A stretch of DNA of 13,280 nucleotides from positions 1 through 13,280 of the forward strand of contig CABQBF010000063.1 of the NCBI GenBank assembly GCA_902462325.1, written 5' to 3'. The notes beneath the pieces were generated by a model, which saw nothing but the letters and a program-made list of their open reading frames with translations, was not told where the DNA came from and ran no database searches. Position 1 is the stretch's first letter. The number at the start of each line of letters is the position of its first letter. The DNA is from an uncultured Peptococcaceae bacterium (lineage in GTDB: Bacteria > Bacillota > Peptococcia > Peptococcales > Peptococcaceae). Positions 5,819-12,470 of this stretch are shown piece after piece. The position numbers and the translations under genes are program-made.

Positions 5819-6783
5819 TACTGGGCAAATTTCACCGTATCCAGCGTAATATCACCCGTTTCGCTGTTAATCAGCAGCATATTTTCGCCCCGTCCCTCCA
5901 GCAATAATAAATCATGGGCGGTCAGCGCTTCGGGGATGGTTTTCTTCCACGGCTTCTTTTTGCTGGATGCCGTCACCATGCCGGTATCGCTGTGTAAATC
6001 CAGCAGTAAATTGGTGTGCCATTTTTTTGTGCCCACATAGATATCGCCCCAACGGCTGTTCAACTCCCAAACGCCTTGTATTTTTCCCACAAAGGCGTTC
6101 AAATCACCGGCTTTGCTGTAATACTTCCAGTAACGCAACTGATTATCCAGCAAATTGGTATGGCCATTGGTATTTTCAATATTCAGATACTGTATCCGGC
6201 TGCGCTGAATGTCAATGGTGGAGGTGTTGCTGTATAAATCGGCTTTTTGCAAATCGGCTTTCTGCAATGCAATGGCGCCGTAAGCCACATCGGCGGTCAG
6301 TTGCTTTCCTCTGCACTGATAAAACGCCGCGTGCAGCCGGTCGCCTGTGATGGAAATTTCATCGTAACTTTTTTTCGGCAGCAAAATGCGCATGGTCAGC
6401 TCGTCCTCATAACGGCTGCCATAAGCGTTGGCTGTAATGGGATACCGGTCTAGCCGGATGGTCAGCCTGCCTGCCTCATCTATCTGCCAGCTGGCTTTCT
6501 GATTGACATAGCCTGTCCCATAAAGCTGCACTTGAATTTGCCGGATGTCGTAGCTGGAGCCGACTTCTACTGTAACGCCCTCAGCGCGAATCGCTACGGC
6601 CCGCACATCCTCTGCGACAATCGTCTGACTGCTGGCCACATCCGCTTTGGGCAAACCGCCGCGCCAGTCAAAAAGATGGTAGCCCACCAGCACAAGCATG
6701 ACAGCGCTGAACGCCGCCCAGCCCAGCAAAAACAGCCACAAGGGCTTAAAGCGTTTCCATATTCGCAACGTTCGCAAACGCAT
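5818..6783 (-). CDS. Membrane-anchored DUF4097-like (putative adhesin) protein
   Basis: This 321-residue protein has a basic start 'MRLRTLRIWKRFK', one membrane span at about 14-36 ('LWLFLLGWAAFSAVMLVLVG') and a large outside region. Residues about 60-320 show repeating short beta segments: 'VRAVAIRAEGVTVEVG', 'LQKADLQKADLYSNTSTIDIQRSRIQYLNIENTNG', 'LLLEGRGENMLLINSETGDITLDTV'. This is the pattern of the right-handed beta-helix DUF4097/DUF4098 group, annotated 'putative adhesin' though the role is mostly unproven; several members act with sigma/anti-sigma or PspC-type regulators. A weak GGTGGTGA precedes the ATG. It sits upstream of the sigma operon in the same direction but is separated by a terminator. 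No ECF motif is seen in front of it. Confidence 0.65.
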   Translation of the reverse strand: MRLRTLRIWKRFKPLWLFLLGWAAFSAVMLVLVGYHLFDWRGGLPKADVASSQTIVAEDVRAVAIRAEGVTVEVGSSYDIRQIQVQLYGTGYVNQKASWQIDEAGRLTIRLDRYPITANAYGSRYEDELTMRILLPKKSYDEISITGDRLHAAFYQCRGKQLTADVAYGAIALQKADLQKADLYSNTSTIDIQRSRIQYLNIENTNGHTNLLDNQLRYWKYYSKAGDLNAFVGKIQGVWELNSRWGDIYVGTKKWHTNLLLDLHSDTGMVTASSKKKPWKKTIPEALTAHDLLLLEGRGENMLLINSETGDITLDTVKFAQ

Positions 6784-6862
6784 GAGGACTTCACCACCTG
6801 TCAGACAAAATTGATATCCCTATAAAAATATTCTGTATCTTGATCCCATCACAATATCTTTC

Positions 6863-6890
6863 ATTGTATCACAAAACCTGCTGGCGGCAA
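6863..6890 (-). promoter_or_regulatory. Possible sigma-A promoter of the DUF4097-like gene
   Basis: On the minus strand TTGCCG (6890-6885), a 16-bp spacer and TACAAT (6868-6863) lie about 80 nt before the ATG at 6783. The same sequence also forms half of an imperfect hairpin (CTGGCGGCAA with TTGCC-T-GCCAG, 6881-6910). The match is only moderate. Confidence 0.3.
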
Positions 6891-7047
6891 AGAAAGGAAT
6901 TGCCTGCCAGCCCAATTATTTTATGTTGCCTACAAAAATACAGCCGCAAATAAAAAATTCATTTTCGCAGTCCTTTCATAAGTCATTTTTCCCTTGTTAT
7001 TTTCTCACCATCTATTATATAATACCGCCTGTATCACCACAAGGCGC

Positions 7048-7069
7048 AAAAAAGCGCAGACTGCGCAAA
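7048..7069 (-). terminator. Intrinsic terminator of the deacetylase gene
   Basis: On the minus strand, GCGCA-GTC-TGCGC (7066-7054) forms a GC-rich 5-bp stem with a 3-nt loop, followed by TTTTTT (7053-7048). It lies 9 nt past the stop codon at 7075. Confidence 0.65.
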
Positions 7070-7074
7070 CATTT

Positions 7075-7911
7075 CTATTTGCGCCGCTGCGCTAACACAT
7101 CTTCTATGCTATACTGATACATATCCCAACGGCCTAAGGTGAGCGGATCATCACCGGCCCGCACATTGACAGGCTCCACGGTAAAAGCCAAGTCGATCCC
7201 CTGCTGCGCTAAAATCTTGCGGGCGCTGTCGGTATAATGACCGTAAGGATAGGAAAAATATTGGGTGCCCTGCAATTTCTTAATCGAGCGATTTAAGTCA
7301 GCGGTTAATTCTGCATCGGACACCGTTGTCAGCTTGCCCTTGCCATTCCAGGATAAATCGTGCAAATTGTCGGTATGGCTGGCAAATTGGAAGGTGCTTT
7401 TCATTTCACCAATCTCCGGCCAACTGAGATATTGCAGCCCTTTGGGATGAAACGTCTGCGGATGTTCCTCTATCCAGCCGGTTAAAGCAAAAATCACAGC
7501 CGTATAGCCCAATTCCTCTAAAATAGGCTGGGCGTAAATTTTATTGCTCAAATAGCCATCGTCGAAAGTAATCAACACACACTTACCGGGCAATTCTGCG
7601 CCATCCTGCACAAAGGCGCTGAGCTGACGCAAACTAATCGTCTGATAGCCCTGCTCTTTCAACGTAGTTAAATCCTGCCGGAATTGCTCCACACTGACGG
7701 CTACATTGTTATCGGCAAATAACCCTGTCAAATCTTCCTGCGGCAGCAAATGATGATACATCAACACCGGAACGCTGGCTTCTGTAAAATCACTGCCAAC
7801 CGGCGCTTGCCCATGCTGCTGGGCGCTGGTTAAGGTAAACCAGCCCATCATCAGCAAAACGCCACAAGCTAAGGCCACCGGCAAAAGCTGTTCTTCGCGA
7901 AATCGTTTCAT
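7075..7911 (-). CDS. Exported polysaccharide deacetylase (CE4, PgaB/IcaB-like)
   Basis: This 278-residue enzyme of the CE4/NodB fold removes acetyl groups from an N-acetylglucosamine polymer at the cell surface. Residues 10-30 form a signal anchor ('VALACGVLLMMGWFTL'). The domain shows 'VPVLMYHHL' (47-55), the metal and base motif 'TFDDG' (115-119, Asp117 and Asp118), the metal histidines in 'SHTDNLH' (His179 and His184) and 'YFSYPYG' (218-224). The five-residue step between the two histidines, and the MYHH opening, match the PgaB/IcaB group rather than PgdA peptidoglycan deacetylases. The ATG at 7911 is chosen because it gives the signal anchor and has AGGGG 8 nt upstream; the longer frame to 8007 reads through a hairpin. 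No glucan synthase gene is near, so the substrate is open. Confidence 0.85.
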   Translation of the reverse strand: MKRFREEQLLPVALACGVLLMMGWFTLTSAQQHGQAPVGSDFTEASVPVLMYHHLLPQEDLTGLFADNNVAVSVEQFRQDLTTLKEQGYQTISLRQLSAFVQDGAELPGKCVLITFDDGYLSNKIYAQPILEELGYTAVIFALTGWIEEHPQTFHPKGLQYLSWPEIGEMKSTFQFASHTDNLHDLSWNGKGKLTTVSDAELTADLNRSIKKLQGTQYFSYPYGHYTDSARKILAQQGIDLAFTVEPVNVRAGDDPLTLGRWDMYQYSIEDVLAQRRK

Positions 7912-7942
7912 AAAGAAAACCCCTATCCGTTTTTGGATAGGG
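7912..7942 (-). terminator. Terminator-like hairpin holding the deacetylase Shine-Dalgarno
   Basis: On the minus strand CCCTATCC-AAAAAC-GGATAGGG (7942-7921) forms a perfect 8-bp stem followed by GTTTTCTTT and then the ATG at 7911. It has the form of an intrinsic terminator for the upstream kinase gene. The only ribosome-site-like bases (AGGGG) are in its 3' arm and last flank. Expression of the deacetylase would therefore need read-through and opening of this hairpin. No room exists for another promoter between it and the start codon. Confidence 0.6.
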
Positions 7943-8013
7943 TGCGTAAAACAATCCGATTTTATGCATGCCGCAGTCCTTATGCTGACACAAGAACGAC
8001 GATGCAACCATAC

Positions 8014-8029
8014 AACATTTGCAAATGTT
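8014..8029. repeat. Perfect 16-bp palindrome overlapping parS
   Basis: AACATTTGCAAATGTT reads the same on both strands and shares its last 4 bp (TGTT) with the parS site at 8026. It is not present at the second parS. It may be a separate operator, or chance in AT-rich DNA. Confidence 0.5.
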
Positions 8030-8041
8030 TCACGTGAAACA
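8026..8041. other. parS: parS chromosome-partition site 1
   Basis: TGTTTCACGTGAAACA is a perfect palindrome, identical in all 16 bases to the consensus parS bound by ParB/Spo0J in Bacillus and most bacteria. ParB loads here, spreads and recruits SMC to organise and segregate the origin region. It lies in the intergenic gap, 4 bp after the stop of the pyridoxamine kinase gene. No parA/parB genes are in the window. Confidence 0.9.
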
Positions 8042-8045
8042 ATTT

Positions 8046-8903
8046 TTATTGGCTCGTTTCTGTGTCGTTGGGCAACAATCGGTACAAATTTTTCTCTAGC
8101 TGCACGCCGTCCCGAACCGGTTCCCCAGCTTGCATGGCGTCGGCTACCGTATGGCAGATAAAATCGGCAGAAAGCTGAATACTTTCCGGCAAGGTGCGTC
8201 CCTGCAGCAATCCGCCAATCAATACTGCGGCAAAAATGTCGCCGGTACCTGGATAAGAAATTGGCAGCTCGATATAATCAATTTGTTGGTATTGCTGATC
8301 AGTTTTGTGATAATAACAAACACAACGGCCCCCGCTTTTTTTATGCACACCGGTAACCACAATATTCTCCGGCCCTTTGGCAGCTAGCATAGGCAGCAAA
8401 TGGGGAAGATGCTCAGCAAATAAATTGGCGTCAGGCGGCAAATTCAATAACAGCTTTACCTCCGTCATATTGGGCGTGATAATATCGGCCTTTCCAATGA
8501 GCCGCTGCATACGCTTTACCATCTTTTGATCCATGGTATCATATAAAGCGCCGTCATCACCTAAAACCGGGTCAATCACAACCAGAGTATTTTCACCGTC
8601 AAAGTCCTGCAACGCCTGCTCCATGATATCTATTTGCTGGGCAGACCCCAAAAAGCCGCTGTAGATGCAGTCAAAATCCATCTGCAAGTTTTTCCAGTGC
8701 TGCAGATAAGCAGGCATGGTATCGGTTAGGTCAACAAATGTATAATCGGTAAAGCCACTGGTTTGGCTAGACAGCACCGCAGTCGGCACTGGACAAACCT
8801 GCACACCCATCACGGACAGCACCGGCGTTACTGCCATCAGCGACGAACGGCCCAAGCCAGACAGGTCGTGAACAGCCATTACCCGTTTAAAATTTCGTTT
8901 CAT
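8046..8903 (-). CDS. pdxY: Pyridoxamine/pyridoxal kinase (PdxY/PdxK-type)
   Basis: This 285-residue cytoplasmic kinase of the ribokinase superfamily phosphorylates pyridoxamine or pyridoxal with ATP in vitamin B6 salvage. It opens with 'VMAVHDLSGLGRSSLMAVTPVLSVMGVQVCPVPTAVLSSQTSGF', the substrate-binding N-terminus typical of PdxY. 'VIDPVLGDDGALY' lies at 109-121, 'TPNMTEVKLL' at 143-152, and the anion-hole/catalytic-base motif 'GTGDIFAA' at 219-226 with Asp222 as the likely base. Length is normal for the family. GAGG lies 8 nt before the ATG. It stands alone between two terminator-like hairpins, with parS just past its stop. Whether pyridoxamine or hydroxymethylpyrimidine is preferred cannot be read from sequence alone, though the start motif favours B6. 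Confidence 0.87.
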   Translation of the reverse strand: MKRNFKRVMAVHDLSGLGRSSLMAVTPVLSVMGVQVCPVPTAVLSSQTSGFTDYTFVDLTDTMPAYLQHWKNLQMDFDCIYSGFLGSAQQIDIMEQALQDFDGENTLVVIDPVLGDDGALYDTMDQKMVKRMQRLIGKADIITPNMTEVKLLLNLPPDANLFAEHLPHLLPMLAAKGPENIVVTGVHKKSGGRCVCYYHKTDQQYQQIDYIELPISYPGTGDIFAAVLIGGLLQGRTLPESIQLSADFICHTVADAMQAGEPVRDGVQLEKNLYRLLPNDTETSQ

Positions 8904-8958
8904 AAGATAGCCTCATTTCTTATAGCATGATATTTACCATTCTACACGAAAGCAGACG

Positions 8959-8998
8959 AAAAAAAAAGATGCTTCAGGGAAAAACCCTCAAAGCATCT
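8959..8998 (-). terminator. Strong intrinsic terminator after the Dabb gene
   Basis: On the minus strand AGATGCTT, then GAGGG-TTTTT-CCCTG, then AAGCATCT fold into a long stem with a small internal mismatch, followed by nine T (8967-8959). It lies about 165 nt beyond the stop of the Dabb-family gene and just upstream of the kinase leader. Confidence 0.85.
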
Positions 8999-9162
8999 AT
9001 TAGCAAAGCCAGTCGGTTTGTGTGTGTTTGATTGGTTTATCGACTTATGCGAATCACTTCACAACTTTGCTGTCTTTATTGTACGCCATTCTCTTTTTTT
9101 TGACAACAATTTTTAATAAAAACTTTTTTTATTATTACAAATTTCCCTTATTGAAGCCATTT

Positions 9163-9462
9163 CTAAACCTCATAGTCAAAGCAAGCGCGACATTGTCCTA
9201 CCTGCTTCAGTACGTCGCCGATGGACATATGTGCAGGATGGGTCTGATATTGCATCAAACTTTCCTGACTGTCAAACAGCCCTTCCAACAAAATATCATG
9301 GGTACTTGTGCCAACAGGCACAAGCTGCACCTGCAACGACTGAATACCTGGAATAATATTCACCAACGCTTCCGTGCGCGTTTTCACTTCTTGCCCTTTT
9401 TGCTGCCGCTCGTCCGGTGAAATCTGCTCCCGAAATTGAAACATCACAATATGTTTAACCAT
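9163..9462 (-). CDS. Dabb-family (stress-responsive alpha/beta barrel) protein
   Basis: This small protein of 99 residues matches the Dabb domain throughout: the opening 'MVKHIVMFQFRE', 'LVNIIPGIQSLQVQLVP', 'HDILLEGLFDSQESLMQYQTHPAHMSIGDVL' and the end 'CRACFDYEV'. Dabb proteins form dimeric ferredoxin-like barrels; some are stress-induced and some act as oligoketide cyclases, but most bacterial ones have no known role. The ATG at 9462 is chosen because it begins the domain and has GGAGG 9 nt upstream; the frame stays open to 9582 only through a basic stretch that overlaps the promoter. It appears to be a single-gene unit with its own extended -10 promoter and a strong terminator. Confidence 0.82.
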   Translation of the reverse strand: MVKHIVMFQFREQISPDERQQKGQEVKTRTEALVNIIPGIQSLQVQLVPVGTSTHDILLEGLFDSQESLMQYQTHPAHMSIGDVLKQVGQCRACFDYEV

Positions 9463-9547
9463 GCTCTCTGCCTCCGCTTTCTCCATATTCTTCAACGCTC
9501 TTTGTCTGTTGTGCTTTCGCTGTCTTTTATGGCTTTTATTGCTATCT

Positions 9548-9556
9548 ATTATAACA
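9548..9556 (-). promoter_or_regulatory. Extended -10 promoter of the Dabb gene
   Basis: On the minus strand TGTTATAAT (9556-9548) is an exact TGnTATAAT. No good -35 lies 17 bp upstream, where the sequence is GC-rich, but extended -10 promoters can work without one. Predicted transcription would begin about 80 nt before the ATG at 9462. Confidence 0.5.
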
Positions 9557-9661
9557 CGCCGCCCCCGCAAAGGCGATACCAAAATTTTTTCATGGCCCTT
9601 CCTGTGAAACTGCCATTGCCGCCATATGTTTACTTGCCAGCTGATATGGACTTTTTCCTAT

Positions 9662-9677
9662 TGTTTCACGTGAAACA
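9662..9677. other. parS: parS chromosome-partition site 2
   Basis: A second exact copy of TGTTTCACGTGAAACA lies 21 bp after the stop of the ABC permease gene at 9699 and 1.6 kb from the first copy. Like the first, it is in a gap right behind a stop codon. Two perfect 16-mers this close cannot reasonably be chance. Confidence 0.9.
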
Positions 9678-9698
9678 TTCTGCCTTTGCCAATCCCTC

Positions 9699-10301
9699 TT
9701 AAAACTCTTTGTCTTGATAAATCCGCAAAGATATATGATAGGACGCCAACAAGGCCGCGATTGTGATAATGCTTAACAGGGCCAACACAAGCCAGCGCCA
9801 AGCAAACCATACCTCCTGCACACTGAGGCCACCGGCCGCCAAACCGCACAGAACCATCATCACTGTAACAGCCAGCGCCGATTTTCCCGTATTCGCTTTT
9901 TTAAGATAGATTGGCCCAATGAAACTTAACAACAGGCCGCAAGAAACCAGCAAAAACATCTGAATAAAAAGATGTGCGCCGCCATAGAACAAACCGTCCA
10001 TACACATACCAGCCAGACAGGGGAGAAAGGCTGCCAGCAGCATCAGACAATATTTTTCCCGCACCACGGTTTCGCGGGCAATGGGCATGGTCAGCACGTA
10101 TCGATCCCAGCGGCAATTCCGCTCCACAGCCAACAGACTTTCCAAAAAGCCAATATACAGCGACAAGATAACCGCCATGCTTGTAGTCGTCACAAGCAAT
10201 TTGTCAAAGCGCAGCAACCATGCATAAAGACAAACCATCACTGCAAGAATAAGCAGATAGGAGCGCATGATGCGCAAATCGTGTTTGAGTAAGGCCAGCA
10301 C
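9699..10301 (-). CDS. ABC-2 type transporter permease (second of two paralogues)
   Basis: This 200-residue integral membrane protein has about six hydrophobic spans and is probably one half of the membrane channel of the exporter encoded upstream. After the basic start 'LALLKHDLRIMRSYLL' come spans near 'LILAVMVCLYAWLL', 'LVTTTSMAVILSLYIGFL', 'CLMLLAAFLPCLAGM', 'IQMFLLVSCGLLLSFIGPI', 'ALAVTVMMVLCGLAAGG' and 'LVLALLSIITIAALLA'. The loop 'WDRYVLTMPIARETVVREKY' is shared with the neighbouring permease, as is the C-terminal 'K-E-F'. GTG at 10301 is chosen because AAAGGGG lies 8 nt upstream, just past the stop of the preceding gene; a start at 10343 would overlap that gene by 29 nt with no clear ribosome site. 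It is the last gene of the operon. Confidence 0.75.
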   Translation of the reverse strand: MLALLKHDLRIMRSYLLILAVMVCLYAWLLRFDKLLVTTTSMAVILSLYIGFLESLLAVERNCRWDRYVLTMPIARETVVREKYCLMLLAAFLPCLAGMCMDGLFYGGAHLFIQMFLLVSCGLLLSFIGPIYLKKANTGKSALAVTVMMVLCGLAAGGLSVQEVWFAWRWLVLALLSIITIAALLASYHISLRIYQDKEF

Positions 10302-10314
10302 TATCCCATCCCCT

Positions 10315-10971
10315 TTAGAACTCTTTTTTCTCATAGATACCACAGGCTATACGGTAAGAAATAACGGTGATAATAGCCGTAAGCAGCAAAAGACCTGCTG
10401 TCAGCATACCGGCCGTCAAAGCTCCGCTATGCTGCCCTTCTCCCGGCATCAGCCCACCGACCGATTCGCCCAAATTGCCAAAACTAACGCTAATAAGTAA
10501 AATGCCCAACACCGCGCCAGCAGCGCCGCAGATTAAAATTAAAATCAAACGGCCCCGCTGCGCGCCCCATTTGAACATACAAGGCAGCGCCAGCGCGGAA
10601 ATAATCAAGGACATCGCCGCTACACACAAGGTACCAAAAAATGCATCGACAAAGCTGCTGCCTAACAGTAAAGTAAATGCGGCACCCACCAGCAGCATAA
10701 AACAGGATAACAGGACGCACAGCGCATATTTACTCTGCACCACCATCTTGCGCGATACCGGCATGGTCAGCACATAACGGTCCCAATGATAAAACTCATC
10801 GTAAGAGATGGAATTGGACGGCAGCACCATAACGATCACAGCCGCCACAGCGGTCAGCATGCTGGCGTTATTGCCGACATAACCAATTGCCGCATACACC
10901 AGCATAAAGACGGCTAAAATACCGAAGGTATTTCTTAAGGCATACAAATCTTTTCGCAATAATCCTTTCAT
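10315..10971 (-). CDS. ABC-2 type transporter permease (first of two paralogues)
   Basis: This 218-residue integral membrane protein has about six spans and opens 'MKGLLRKDLYALRNTFGILAVFMLVYAAIG', a basic amphipathic start typical of ABC2_membrane_2-type permeases. A conserved cytoplasmic loop 'WDRYVLTMPVSRKMVVQSKY' (about 63-82) probably contacts the ATPase and recurs almost unchanged in the next gene. The C-terminus 'GIYEKKEF' also matches its paralogue. Its ATG overlaps the ATPase stop by 4 bp (ATGA), implying translational coupling. With the ATPase it should form an exporter, possibly for peptides or lipids. In related YtrA-controlled operons the trigger is often a cell-wall-active antibiotic, but the substrate here is unknown. 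Confidence 0.8.
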   Translation of the reverse strand: MKGLLRKDLYALRNTFGILAVFMLVYAAIGYVGNNASMLTAVAAVIVMVLPSNSISYDEFYHWDRYVLTMPVSRKMVVQSKYALCVLLSCFMLLVGAAFTLLLGSSFVDAFFGTLCVAAMSLIISALALPCMFKWGAQRGRLILILICGAAGAVLGILLISVSFGNLGESVGGLMPGEGQHSGALTAGMLTAGLLLLTAIITVISYRIACGIYEKKEF

Positions 10972-11834
10972 GACAGAACCGTCCTTTCCAGTTGACTTCC
11001 TTTGTTAAAAAACAGCATAATGGCTTCCAGCGTGGGCCGCTCCAACAGAATGCTGGAATGGATTTGCTCCCGTTTCACCAGCGCCTCCACGCTGAACGGA
11101 TTACGGCGCACCCGCAGCACTGCGTCGGCAGGCAACTCCTGTAGCTGCTCTTCGCTGCCTTTGAAGATGCCGTATTCTTCCAGCAGCCGGTCTTTTTCCA
11201 TACTCAGCTCAATATGGCCCTTGTGAATATAGGTAATATAGTCGCAAATTTTTCCCAAATCGCTGGTGATATGGGAGGCAATCAGAATGGCATGGGTTTC
11301 ATCCTGCATAAACTCTAGGAATAAATCTAAAATTTCATCGCGCACCACTGGGTCTAAACCGCTGGTGGCTTCGTCTAAAATTAAAAGCTGGGCGTTGTGG
11401 CTCAAAGCCACAGCGATGGACAATTTCATCTTCATGCCGCGGGAATAGGTTTTGATTTTCGCTTTTTCCGGCAGTCCAAACTGTTGGGTTAAGGCAAAAA
11501 AGGTATCTTCCTCCCAATTAAAGTAAATCTCCTTCATAACCTGGTTGACCTGCTTCACATGCAGCATATCGGGAATATGACACTCATCCATCACAACGCC
11601 GATGGCTGCATTGCGCTGTACAGAAAAAATTTCTGCCGGACTGTCCAGCACAGTTATTTCGCCGTCATCCCGCTTGATTAAATTTAACAAAAGCTTCAGC
11701 GTAGTGCTCTTGCCCGCGCCGTTTTCCCCAATCAGTCCCATAATACAGCCTCTGGGCAAGGTCAAGGAAATATTCTGCAGCGCAAAGTTTTCATACACTT
11801 TGCTTACATGTTTCAACTCTAATGCATATGTCAT
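10968..11834 (-). CDS. ABC transporter ATP-binding protein (YtrB/BcrA-like)
   Basis: This 288-residue cytoplasmic ATPase powers the two permeases downstream. Walker A 'GENGAGKST' is at 36-44, the signature is 'YSRGMKMKL' (130-138, a common variant of LSGGQ in this group), Walker B and D-loop 'LLILDEATSGLDP' at 150-162, and the H-loop 'ASHITSD' with His188. The Q-loop region reads 'IGVVMDECHIPDML', without a usual Gln, as often seen in this subfamily; a 'YFNWEEDTF' segment follows, also typical. A C-terminal extension of about 70 residues follows the nucleotide-binding domain. The gene is coupled on both sides by ATGA overlaps with the GntR gene and the first permease, so the operon is a single regulated unit. 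Confidence 0.9.
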   Translation of the reverse strand: MTYALELKHVSKVYENFALQNISLTLPRGCIMGLIGENGAGKSTTLKLLLNLIKRDDGEITVLDSPAEIFSVQRNAAIGVVMDECHIPDMLHVKQVNQVMKEIYFNWEEDTFFALTQQFGLPEKAKIKTYSRGMKMKLSIAVALSHNAQLLILDEATSGLDPVVRDEILDLFLEFMQDETHAILIASHITSDLGKICDYITYIHKGHIELSMEKDRLLEEYGIFKGSEEQLQELPADAVLRVRRNPFSVEALVKREQIHSSILLERPTLEAIMLFFNKGSQLERTVLS

Positions 11835-12211
11835 GATTCTTCTCCTCCATAAAGCAGCGACAGCATTTCCTGCAATTCCTCCAGCGACACATTGCTCATT
11901 CGCGCCGTTTCCACCGCTTGCGTTAATTGCTGCTCAATCTTTTGCAACTGTGCTTCTCTTACCAGCTCTGTGTTGGTGCCTGCTACAAAACTGCCTTTAC
12001 CGGTTTGCGAAATGATAAAACCCTCTCGTTCCAGTTCTTCATAAGCGCGCTTTGTCGTAATCACACTGATACGCAGTTCTTTGGCCAACAGCCGCATAGA
12101 CGGCAGCATATCGCCTTCTTTCAGCGCACCGCTGATAATCAATGCTTTTACCTGATTGGCAATCTGCTCATAAATGGGCTGACTGCCCTGATTGCTAATA
12201 ATAATGTTCAT
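11831..12211 (-). CDS. GntR-family transcriptional regulator, YtrA subfamily
   Basis: This 126-residue repressor has a winged helix-turn-helix at about 10-77: 'PIYEQIANQVKALIISGALKEGDMLPSMRLLAKELRISVITTKRAYEELEREGFIISQTGKGSFVA'-like sequence with the classic GntR P-S-x-R-x-L-A and T-x-x-x-A-Y-x-x-L-E-x-x-G motifs. Only a short helical tail of about 45 residues follows, which is the YtrA type with no large effector domain. The ATG at 12211 has GAGG 8 nt upstream; an in-frame GTG at 12220 lies inside that spacing and is rejected. It leads the ABC operon and overlaps the ATPase start by 4 bp. The palindrome at 12229-12257 is the likely operator, giving autorepression. Confidence 0.9.
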   Translation of the reverse strand: MNIIISNQGSQPIYEQIANQVKALIISGALKEGDMLPSMRLLAKELRISVITTKRAYEELEREGFIISQTGKGSFVAGTNTELVREAQLQKIEQQLTQAVETARMSNVSLEELQEMLSLLYGGEES

Positions 12212-12228
12212 GATGTGCACCTCATGCT

Positions 12229-12271
12229 ATATTGTATATATTCATTATATACAATATGCACAATCTGTCAA
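12229..12271 (-). promoter_or_regulatory. Sigma-A promoter with overlapping YtrA-type operator
   Basis: On the minus strand TTGACA (12271-12266), a 16-bp spacer and TATAAT (12249-12244) give two consensus elements. ATATTGTATAT (12229-12239), a 7-bp spacer and ATATACAATAT (12247-12257) form a perfect dyad with 11-bp arms that covers the -10 and part of the spacer. A repressor bound here would block RNA polymerase. Its place directly before the GntR gene makes that protein the expected ligand. Confidence 0.8.
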
Positions 12272-12369
12272 GAGCAATGTAACGGAAATTCATCAAATAA
12301 CGCAACAAAAAAGAAGCGGCTCCAATTTTCTTCATCTGCTCAACCACGAAAAGAAAAAAATTCTGAAAA

Positions 12370-12399
12370 GGAGAGGCTACATAAGGAAGTAGCTTCTCC
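12370..12399. other. Hairpin in the gap between the GntR operon and the tnpV remnant
   Basis: G-GAGAGGCTAC (12370-12380) pairs with GTAGCTTCTC-C (12389-12399) with one G-T pair and an 8-nt loop. On the minus strand the stem is followed by TTTTCAGAATTTTTTT, which could end leftward transcription before it enters the GntR promoter. No minus-strand gene is seen to its right, so it may belong to the lost mobile element. Confidence 0.35.
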
Positions 12400-12470
12400 C
12401 TTCGGCTTTGTAATCAGCCAGAGTGATTGCATTGTGGGAAAAATTCAAATCATAAACGGAGAATTACACA

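Noticed and set aside
5592..5828. N-terminal extension of the sigma factor by 79 residues.
   Set aside because: It reads through the predicted promoter and the upstream terminator; the TTG at 5591 has a proper ribosome site and gives the normal ECF length.
6881..6910. Imperfect hairpin CTGGCGGCAA / TTGCC-T-GCCAG between the deacetylase and the DUF4097-like gene.
   Set aside because: It is bulged and has only a TTTT tail on the minus strand, and a better terminator lies at 7048-7069.
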